Part shown: positions 1-5,449 of the stretch, piece by piece | How positions within the stretch are numbered: the first letter of the stretch is position 1 | How the letters are laid out: the number at the start of each line of letters is the position of its first letter | Assembly: GCA_900546295.1 (NCBI GenBank) | Contig: URCK01000028.1 | Coordinates: 1-20,302 of the forward strand | Reading direction: 5' to 3' | Source: an uncultured Eubacteriales bacterium | Lineage (GTDB): Bacteria > Bacillota > Clostridia > Oscillospirales > Oscillospiraceae | Length of the DNA stretch: 20,302 nucleotides | The notes under the pieces: model-generated | Told to the model about the DNA's origin: nothing | The model's database searches: none | What the model saw: the letters and a program-made list of their open reading frames with translations, nothing else | Position numbers and translations under genes: made by a program

Positions 1-188
1 GCGCGCGTCCGCTGCGGCGGCTCATCAGCGCGGAGGTCGAGGACGCGCTCGCCTCCCTTTTGCTGGAGGGGACGCTCACGCGCGGCGACACGGCGGTGTT
101 GACGGCGGAAAACGGCACGTTCTGCGTGCGCCGGCGGGAGGAAGCGGCGGCCGCCGCCCTCGGTGACATCGGCGCGCAGAAGGCGTGA
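1..188 (+). CDS. Clp-family AAA+ ATPase (ClpC/ClpB type), C-terminal fragment
   Basis: Only the last 61 codons lie in the window; the gene begins upstream. The reading frame (codons starting at position 3) gives ARPLRRLISAEVEDALASLL followed by a short beta-rich tail. This matches the C-terminal small domain after the second AAA+ module of Clp/Hsp100 unfoldases, where the conserved G-A-R-P-L-R-R-x-I motif carries sensor-2 and leads into an E-D-x-L-A helix. Such proteins unfold substrates, either for the ClpP protease (ClpC, ClpE) or for disaggregation (ClpB). The fragment cannot separate these subtypes. The protein ends with an Ala-rich tail and stops at TGA 186-188. A good terminator follows directly, so this gene ends its transcription unit. 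Confidence 0.8.
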   Translation, partial: ARPLRRLISAEVEDALASLLLEGTLTRGDTAVLTAENGTFCVRRREEAAAAALGDIGAQKA

Positions 189-210
189 AAAAGTTGTATC
201 AGAACAGAAG

Positions 211-244
211 ACCCGGCCGATGGACGATCATCGGTCGGGTTTTC
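211..244 (+). terminator. Rho-independent terminator after the Clp ATPase gene
   Basis: ACCCGGCCGATG (211-222) pairs with CATCGGTCGGGT (229-240) with one G-T wobble, around a short loop. A run of T follows (240-243). It lies 22 bases after the Clp stop codon. Confidence 0.8.
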
Positions 245-329
245 CTGCTTGTGCAAAGATTTTTTGCGGTCGAATGATGCGAGGCCTTTTTTGCCCTTGC
301 AGGGATGAAGCCGGTTTGGCAAACCGCAA

Positions 330-824
330 TTAGTTGCTGCTGTCCCCTGTGATTAGAGTTGTTTCTAATTGCACTTGATAAGTATTTTCTTCTCCGCTTA
401 GATTGGTCGTTTTTAATTCAAACCACAGATTATCAGCCAGCTTATCGGCATCGCCGTCTCGCAAAACATCGCCGGAAATTTTCCCGATATTACCGGAAAC
501 GTCTATTGTCCCACCTGTTTGATCAGCAACTGCATTGGAAAGTAAAATGAAGTCTTCCTCACCATCAACATAAATGGTGGTGGAATATGCGGTAATATCA
601 GCAAAATCATCTGACATTACTTTCAAATCGCCGCCATAGCAGATTTCATCTTTCCCCTCTAGAACAATTACGCCATTTGATACCGAAATCGACTCGCTGT
701 CTCCGCTGAATGAATAGACCTTCAAGGACTGCTCCTGACTGCTTTTAGAAGAATTTCCACATCCGGTAAAAAACACCGTACAGACCAGCAGCGACAGGAT
801 AATGGTTATGATTCTTTTCATCAT
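330..824 (-). CDS. Putative secreted lipoprotein of unknown function
   Basis: The 164-residue product starts with two Lys/Arg-containing turns, a hydrophobic stretch (about residues 5-20) and a lipobox ending in Cys22 (F-T-G-C), so it is predicted to be a diacylglyceryl-anchored outer-surface lipoprotein. A Ser-rich linker follows. The rest is Asp/Gly/Thr-rich and probably all-beta, with no family I recognise. Two adjacent ATG codons are possible starts (824 or 821); GAGG at 831-834 sits 6 or 9 bases upstream. The gene is visibly richer in A/T than its neighbours and uses AT-ending codons often, unlike the G/C-ending usage around it, which suggests recent acquisition. It lies 84 bases after the monooxygenase gene; no clear promoter was found in that gap. 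Confidence 0.75.
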   Translation of the reverse strand: MMKRIITIILSLLVCTVFFTGCGNSSKSSQEQSLKVYSFSGDSESISVSNGVIVLEGKDEICYGGDLKVMSDDFADITAYSTTIYVDGEEDFILLSNAVADQTGGTIDVSGNIGKISGDVLRDGDADKLADNLWFELKTTNLSGEENTYQVQLETTLITGDSSN

Positions 825-908
825 CTTTTACCTCAACAATTTTCGGCTTTTTGCCTTATCTGCGCATTGCGGCGTTCCAAACGCCTGCCTGAGGGGATGC
901 GCTTCTCT

Positions 909-1190
909 TCATTCAAAGCGCTCAACGGTCGTTGCGAGGTCGTAGCTTGCCTTGAGCGCCTTGAGACGCGCCATCGGCTCGCCGGAGGCGTGCTTATCGA
1001 GCGCGGCGCGGTCGCGCCAGTGCTCCACGAGCAGCACGCAGTTTTCCTCGGCGAGGGGCTGGTAGTAGTCATACTGCATGCAGCCCTCTTCCGCGAGGAC
1101 AGCGGCGCGCAGGCCGCTTCGCTCCATCTCCGCTGCAAAGTCCCCGGCCTTTTCACCGCGATAGAGAACGTGAAGTAAAATGCCTTCCAT
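909..1190 (-). CDS. Antibiotic biosynthesis monooxygenase (ABM) domain protein, putative quinol monooxygenase
   Basis: The 93-residue protein has the size and pattern of the dimeric ABM alpha+beta barrel fold (YgiN and related proteins). It has an N-terminal beta strand M-E-G-I-L-L-H-V, a middle C-M-Q-Y-D-Y-Y strand, then V-L-L-V-E-H-W-R-D and A-L-D-K-H, matching the family's E-x-W followed by a conserved His (H67). Family members oxidise quinols or anthrone-like phenolics without cofactors, or degrade haem; the substrate here cannot be read from sequence. AAAGGAG (1200-1206) lies 9 bases before the ATG. The gene starts only 30 bases after the topoisomerase stop codon with no promoter between, so the two are probably cotranscribed. 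Confidence 0.8.
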   Translation of the reverse strand: MEGILLHVLYRGEKAGDFAAEMERSGLRAAVLAEEGCMQYDYYQPLAEENCVLLVEHWRDRAALDKHASGEPMARLKALKASYDLATTVERFE

Positions 1191-1220
1191 AAAGTAATGC
1201 TCCTTTCCTGTTTGTGTAAA

Positions 1221-3224
1221 TTACGATACGTCGATCATTTCAAGATATTTGTAGCCGTTTTCGGCAATGTGATCCTTGCGCCCCTGCAAATTATCGCCGA
1301 GCAGCAGATCGAACGAGCGCGCGGTGGCCTCCGCCTCCTCGGGCATGACCTTGATGAGGCGGCGCGTTTCGGGGTTCATCGTCGTGAGCCACATCATCTC
1401 AGGGTCGTTTTCGCCGAGACCCTTCGAGCGGTCGACCTTGCAGCGCTTGCCCTCAAGGTCCTTGACGATGTCGCTTTTCTCCTTGTCGGTGTAGGCAAAC
1501 CAGGTCTTGTCGCCGCAGGTGATCTCGAAAAGCGGTGTTTCGGCGATGTAAACATAGCCCTCGCGGATGAGTGTGGGGCAGAGGCGGTAGATCATCGTCA
1601 AAATGAGCGTGCGGATCTGGTAGCCGTCCACGTCGGCATCGGTGCAGAGGATGACCTTGTTCCAGCGAAGGTTATTTAAGTCGAAGGCATTCAGGTCCTT
1701 GACGAACTTGCCGGGGACCTCCACGCCGCAGCCGAGCACCTTCAGAAGGTCGGTGATAATCTCGCTTTTGAAAATGCGCGGATAGTCGGCCTTGAGACAG
1801 TTTAAGATCTTGCCGCGCACGGGCATGATGCCCTGAAACTCGCCGTCGCGCGAGAGCTTGACGCTGCCGAGGGCGCTGTCGCCCTCAACGATGTAGATCT
1901 CGCGGCGCGAGACGTCGCGCGTGCGGCAGTCGACGAATTTTTCCACGCGGTTTGAGATGTCGATGCTGCCGGAGAGCTTCTTTTTGATGTTCAGGCGCTG
2001 TTTTTCCGCGCTCTCGCGGCTTCGCTTGTTGATGAGCACCTGCTCGGCGATCTTGAGCGCGTCGACGCGGTTTTCGATGAAATAGGTCTCGAGACGGGAC
2101 TTCAAAAAGTCCGTCATCGCCTCCTGCACGAACTTGTTCGTGATGGCCTTTTTCGTCTGGTTTTCGTAGCTCGTCTGCGTGGAGAAGTTGTTGGAAACGA
2201 GGATGAGGCAATCCTCCACGTCCTGCCAGGCGATGCGCCCCTCGCTCTTCTGGTATTTATTGTTGTCCTTCAGATACTTGTCGATGGCGTAGACGAAGGC
2301 GTTCTTCGCCGCCTTTTCGGGGCTGCCGCCGTGCTCGAGCCAGGAGGAGTTGTGGTAGTGCTCGATGCGCTGCACCTTGTTGGAAAAGCAGCACGCGCAG
2401 GAGAGCTTGACCTTGTATTCGGGCTTATCCTCGCGGTCACGGCCGCGGCGCTCGGTTTCCCAGAAAACGGGCGTCGTGAGCGCGTCCTCGCCCGCGATCT
2501 CGCTGACATAGTCGATGATGCCGTTTTCATAGAGGAAGTCCTGCGTTTCAAAGCGGCCGGGCAGAACCTCGTTTTTGAGCCGGAAGGTGATGCCGGCGTT
2601 CACGACGGCCTGACGGCGCAGGGTCTCGATGTAGTAATCAATGGGAATGTCGATGTCGGTAAAAACGTCGAGGTCGGGCAGCCAGCGCGTGCGCGTGCCG
2701 GTCTTTCTGCCGCGGTCGGTCGGCTCGACCGTCAGCTCCTGCCCCTTCTTGCCCGTCGGTTCGCCGCGCTCAAAGTGCAGGGAATACTTGTTCCCGTCGC
2801 GCCAGACGGTCACGTCCATGTAGCGCGAGGAATACTGCGTGGCGCAGGCGCCAAGACCGTTGAGGCCGAGGGAGTATTCGTAGTTGTCGCCGTCTAGGTT
2901 GTTGTACTTGCCGCCGGCGTAAAGCTCGCAGTAGACGAGCTCCCAGTTGAAGCGCTTTTCCTTCGTGTTGTAGTCCACGGGGCAGCCGCGGCCCATGTCC
3001 TCGACCTCGATGCTGTGGTCTAAGTAGCGGGTGACGGTGATGAGCCTGCCGTGGCCCTCGCGCGCTTCGTCGATGGAGTTGGAAAGGATCTCAAACACGG
3101 CATGCTCGCAGCCGTCCAGCCCGTCCGAGCCGAAGATGACGCCCGGGCGCTTGCGCACGCGGTCCGCGCCCTTGAGGGACGAGATGCTCTCATTGCCGTA
3201 ATTCGCTTTTTTTGCTTCTGCCAT
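1221..3224 (-). CDS. Type IIA DNA topoisomerase, B subunit (GyrB/ParE-like, divergent)
   Basis: This is the ATPase/toprim subunit of a gyrase or topoisomerase IV. In the 667-residue product the GHKL ATPase has E-I-L-S-N-S-I-D-E-A (E45, N49), D-M-G-R-G (76-80) and G-L-N-G-L-G-A (120-126). A Q-T-K loop lies at 356-358. The toprim domain has E-G-D-S-A-L-G-S (448-455), P-V-R-G-K-I-L-N (468-475), T-D-A-D-V-D-G (528-534) and K-G-L-G-E (601-605). The usual E-G-D-S-A-G-G reads E-G-D-S-A-L-G here. The start chosen is the second in-frame ATG (3224), because GGAG sits 9 bases before it; the ATG at 3239 has no usable ribosome site. No gyrA/parC-like gene is next to it. A sigma-A-type promoter lies at 3286-3314. 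GyrB and ParE cannot be told apart safely. Confidence 0.92.
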   Translation of the reverse strand: MAEAKKANYGNESISSLKGADRVRKRPGVIFGSDGLDGCEHAVFEILSNSIDEAREGHGRLITVTRYLDHSIEVEDMGRGCPVDYNTKEKRFNWELVYCELYAGGKYNNLDGDNYEYSLGLNGLGACATQYSSRYMDVTVWRDGNKYSLHFERGEPTGKKGQELTVEPTDRGRKTGTRTRWLPDLDVFTDIDIPIDYYIETLRRQAVVNAGITFRLKNEVLPGRFETQDFLYENGIIDYVSEIAGEDALTTPVFWETERRGRDREDKPEYKVKLSCACCFSNKVQRIEHYHNSSWLEHGGSPEKAAKNAFVYAIDKYLKDNNKYQKSEGRIAWQDVEDCLILVSNNFSTQTSYENQTKKAITNKFVQEAMTDFLKSRLETYFIENRVDALKIAEQVLINKRSRESAEKQRLNIKKKLSGSIDISNRVEKFVDCRTRDVSRREIYIVEGDSALGSVKLSRDGEFQGIMPVRGKILNCLKADYPRIFKSEIITDLLKVLGCGVEVPGKFVKDLNAFDLNNLRWNKVILCTDADVDGYQIRTLILTMIYRLCPTLIREGYVYIAETPLFEITCGDKTWFAYTDKEKSDIVKDLEGKRCKVDRSKGLGENDPEMMWLTTMNPETRRLIKVMPEEAEATARSFDLLLGDNLQGRKDHIAENGYKYLEMIDVS

Positions 3225-3285
3225 TGCGCTTTTCTCCATTTCGCCGAAATTTTACATTCTGATCTTCAAACACAAAATTTAGTAC

Positions 3286-3314
3286 ATTATACGGTTTTTT
3301 GACCACAATAGCAA
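3286..3314 (-). promoter_or_regulatory. Sigma-A-type promoter for the topoisomerase B gene
   Basis: On the minus strand, -35 TTGCTA (3309-3314) and a perfect -10 TATAAT (3286-3291) are separated by exactly 17 bases. It sits about 60 bases upstream of the chosen start codon. Confidence 0.75.
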
Positions 3315-3442
3315 GTGGGCGGCGGAAAAATTCATGTTTTGCGTCAATATGCGTTTTTCGCCGGAAAATATTACGCGAATCTGTCGCTTCCCGTCGAAGC
3401 ATAATAAAAGGTCAACCGGCGAAAGAGACTGCAAGCACAAAG

Positions 3443-3472
3443 TTATTCACAGTTTCCACAGAGTTATCCACA
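3443..3472 (+). promoter_or_regulatory. DnaA-box cluster (two perfect 9-mers)
   Basis: TTATTCACA (3443-3451) and TTATCCACA (3464-3472) both match the DnaA-box consensus TTATNCACA and are in the same orientation, 21 bases (about two helical turns) apart. Between them GTTTCCACA (3452-3460) is a two-mismatch version. They lie about 130 bases upstream of the topoisomerase promoter. Confidence 0.65.
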
Positions 3473-3601
3473 CCGTTATGTCAACAGAATATCCGTGAAT
3501 GAAGCAGCCCCTGACGATTCTCCCGCTTTTGCGCGCGGAAAAGGACGGCGCGGAAATTTTCGTCAATTTGCCCCTGCGCGCACTTTCGTGCGAAAGGAAA
3601 C

Positions 3602-3630
3602 AAAAAAAGAGCGCGGCGCGCTCTTTTTTA
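3602..3630 (-). terminator. Rho-independent terminator of spoVAC
   Basis: GAGCGC (3609-3614) and GCGCTC (3617-3622) form a stem with a short loop, flanked by an A-run and a T-run so that it could work in both directions. It overlaps the last base pairs of the spoVAC stop codon region, so spoVAC is the last gene of its transcript. Confidence 0.75.
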
Positions 3631-4062
3631 AAGCAGCATCAGAATGACGCCGTAGACAACGCTTGCAAGCGTGCCGAAGACAATGACCGGCCCTGCGACG
3701 ACGAACATTTTTGCCGCCATGCCGGTGATGAAGCCCTCGCTTTTGCAGTCGATGGCGGGAGAGACGACGGAGTTCGCAAAGCCCGTGATGGGCACGAGCG
3801 TGCCCGCGCCGGCAAAGCGCGCGATGGAGTTGTAGCGGTTGAGGCCCGTGAGAAGCGCCGAGAGAAAGATGAGTGTGATCGAAACGGCGGTGCCCGCGTC
3901 ACTTTTTTCTAGCCCCAGGGCGAGAAAACCGTTCTGGATGAGCTGGCCGAGCGCACAGATCGCGCCGCCCGTGAGAAAGGCGAGGGAGGTGTCCTTCACG
4001 ATGGGGGAGGGGGGCGCGATGCGCTTGAGATACGCGCTGTATTCCTGCGGTGTCATGTCCAT
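3628..4062 (-). CDS. spoVAC: Stage V sporulation protein AC (SpoVAC)
   Basis: The 144-residue membrane protein starts M-D-M-T-P-Q-E-Y and has the SpoVAC signatures F-L-T-G-G-A-I-C-A-L-G-Q (29-40), T-G-L-N-R-Y (72-77) and P-I-T-G-F-A-N-S-V-V-S-P-A (91-103). About four hydrophobic segments occur (roughly 27-45, 58-74, 86-102, 112-140). SpoVA proteins sit in the spore inner membrane and move dipicolinic acid and Ca2+ in during sporulation and out during germination; SpoVAC itself acts as a mechanosensitive channel in Bacillus. ATG 4062 is chosen because AGGAGG (4070-4075) is 7 bases upstream; longer starts lack a ribosome site. The length agrees with the family (about 150). The usual partners spoVAD and spoVAE are absent on both sides. 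Confidence 0.9.
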   Translation of the reverse strand: MDMTPQEYSAYLKRIAPPSPIVKDTSLAFLTGGAICALGQLIQNGFLALGLEKSDAGTAVSITLIFLSALLTGLNRYNSIARFAGAGTLVPITGFANSVVSPAIDCKSEGFITGMAAKMFVVAGPVIVFGTLASVVYGVILMLL

Positions 4063-4083
4063 AAAGCTGCCTCCTTTTTGTGT

Positions 4084-4113
4084 TAGTCTGCGCAAAAGGC
4101 GGGCAGACTATCC
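4084..4113 (-). promoter_or_regulatory. Possible sigma-G-type promoter of spoVAC, overlapping an inverted repeat
   Basis: On the minus strand GGATA (4109-4113) and CAGACTA (4084-4090) are 18 bases apart, each one mismatch from the forespore sigma-G consensus (GHATR and CATNHTA), placed just before the spoVAC ribosome site. The same bases form a perfect 8-base inverted repeat, TAGTCTGC (4084-4091) and GCAGACTA (4103-4110). Either reading is tentative. Confidence 0.35.
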
Positions 4114-4134
4114 GCGCGGGGAAATTTTGCCATC

Positions 4135-4162
4135 TTGCGCGCGGCGCGAACTGTGCTACAAT
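4135..4162 (+). promoter_or_regulatory. Probable sigma-A-type promoter for hemW
   Basis: TTGCGC (4135-4140), 16-base spacer, then TACAAT (4157-4162) with an extended -10 TG at 4154-4155. It lies 42 bases before the hemW start. Confidence 0.5.
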
Positions 4163-4204
4163 AAAGCGGAAAATAAGAAAAGAACAGGAAAGGGGGCGGA
4201 GCGC

Positions 4205-5326
4205 ATGAAACCGCTCGGACTTTACATCCACATCCCGTTTTGTAAAGCCAAGTGCATTTACTGCGATTTTTACTCTCTGCCGCGCGCGGAGGAGCAGATG
4301 GACGCCTATGTCGCCGCGCTGCGGCGCGACATCGCGCAAAGGGCGGAGGCGGCGGGCTCTTACACGGTCGATACGGTCTACTTCGGCGGCGGTACGCCGA
4401 GCTATCTTGGCGCGGAGAGGCTGGAGGCGATCCTTGAGACGGCCTTCGCGCACTATCATGTCTCGGCGGACGCCGAGATCACGACCGAGGCAAATCCCGA
4501 CAGCGCGCGCGAGGAGCAGCCGCTGCGGCATTTGAGGGAGGCGGGCTTCAACCGCATCTCGCTCGGGATGCAGTCCGCGTGCGATGAAGAGCTGCGGCGC
4601 ATCGGGCGCGTGCACACGCATAAGGAAACGATCTCCGCCGTCAAGGCCGCCCGCGCGGCAGGCTTTGACAACCTGAGCCTCGATCTCATCTACGGCCTTC
4701 CAGAGCAGACGAGTGCACGTTGGGAGGAAAACCTGCGCGCGGCCATCGCCCTTGCGCCTGAGCATCTCTCGTGCTATGGGCTCAAGGTGGAGGAGGGAAC
4801 GCCGCTTTACGAGAAGAGAAGCGCCATGCATCTCCCCGATGACGATACGCAGGCCGAGGAATATCTCGCAGCGGTTGAGCGGCTCGCGCGCGCGGGCTAC
4901 CGGCAGTATGAGATCTCCAACTTCGCCCGCCCCGGGCGCGAATCGCGCCACAACCTCAAATACTGGACGATGCAGGAGTACCTCGGCTTCGGCCCGGGCG
5001 CGCATTCGGACTTCGGCGGCAGGCGTTTTGCCTGCGCGCGCGATCTCGGCGCGTACCTTGCGGGAAAGACCCTTTTGAGCGAGGCCTATTGCCCGCCGGA
5101 GCGCGAGCGCGAGGAAGAGCGCGTCATGCTCTCGCTGCGGACAGCGCGCGGCCTTGACCTCTCCTCGCTCAAGGAGGATACGGCGCAGGCCAAAGCGGTG
5201 CTCGAAGAGTGCGCGCGCCATGGCCTCGCCCGAAAGGAAGACGGCGGGCGCTGGCGGCTCACGCCGCAGGGCTTTCTCGTGTCGAACGCTGTCATCGTAC
5301 GGCTGCTTGAAGCGCTCGCACTGTGA
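4205..5326 (+). CDS. hemW: HemW-like radical SAM protein (haem chaperone; formerly coproporphyrinogen III oxidase-like)
   Basis: The 373-residue protein begins with L-Y-I-H-I-P-F-C-K-A-K-C-I-Y-C-D-F. The cysteines C13, C17 and C20 are the CxxxCxxC ligands of a radical-SAM 4Fe-4S cluster, and Y-F-G-G-G-T-P (59-65) is the SAM-binding glycine motif. Further HemW landmarks are I-S-L-G-M-Q-S, L-D-L-I-Y-G-L-P and the H-N-L-K-Y-W segment. The size fits HemW (about 380 residues) rather than the longer true oxygen-independent HemN. HemW proteins bind haem and deliver it to target proteins; family members are often mis-annotated as coproporphyrinogen oxidase. ATG 4205 follows a purine-rich AAAGGGGGCGGAG; an in-frame extension upstream would run through the promoter and is rejected. 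No clear terminator separates it from the next gene, which has its own promoter. Confidence 0.9.
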   Translation: MKPLGLYIHIPFCKAKCIYCDFYSLPRAEEQMDAYVAALRRDIAQRAEAAGSYTVDTVYFGGGTPSYLGAERLEAILETAFAHYHVSADAEITTEANPDSAREEQPLRHLREAGFNRISLGMQSACDEELRRIGRVHTHKETISAVKAARAAGFDNLSLDLIYGLPEQTSARWEENLRAAIALAPEHLSCYGLKVEEGTPLYEKRSAMHLPDDDTQAEEYLAAVERLARAGYRQYEISNFARPGRESRHNLKYWTMQEYLGFGPGAHSDFGGRRFACARDLGAYLAGKTLLSEAYCPPEREREEERVMLSLRTARGLDLSSLKEDTAQAKAVLEECARHGLARKEDGGRWRLTPQGFLVSNAVIVRLLEALAL

Positions 5327-5367
5327 AAAAATAAAAAAACCGGAAACATTTTCCATATTTCTGCGTC

Positions 5368-5396
5368 TTTACTTATGGCAGTGCGTCTGCTATACT
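5368..5396 (+). promoter_or_regulatory. Sigma-A-type promoter for the SLH glycosidase gene
   Basis: TTTACT (5368-5373), a 17-base spacer and TATACT (5391-5396) with an extended-10 TG (5388-5389). The promoter covers the upstream ATG at 5375, which argues against that ATG being the real start. Confidence 0.65.
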
Positions 5397-5449
5397 GTGT
5401 TATGTTTACCAAATCATTTATGAAGCGTTTTTTGACAAGGAGGCAAATC

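Larger units (their letters stand above)
3225..3627. other. Gene-free region with topoisomerase promoter, DnaA boxes and spoVAC terminator
   Basis: About 400 bases hold no credible gene. The part nearest the topoisomerase gene is A/T-rich and carries its promoter. Two DnaA boxes lie at 3443-3472 and the spoVAC terminator at 3602-3629. I see no recognisable function in the stretch 3480-3600. Confidence 0.7.

Noticed and set aside
312..326. Hairpin CGGTTT-GGC-AAACCG after the lipoprotein stop codon
   Set aside because: The stem is only 6 bases and no T-run follows on the minus strand.
871..885. Hairpin GGCGTT-CCA-AACGCC between the monooxygenase and lipoprotein genes
   Set aside because: There is no T-run on either side, so it is not a credible terminator, and it is too short to call an operator.
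5327..5367. Possible terminator GGAAA-CAT-TTTCC after hemW
   Set aside because: The 5-base A/T-rich stem lacks G+C strength and a proper T-run.
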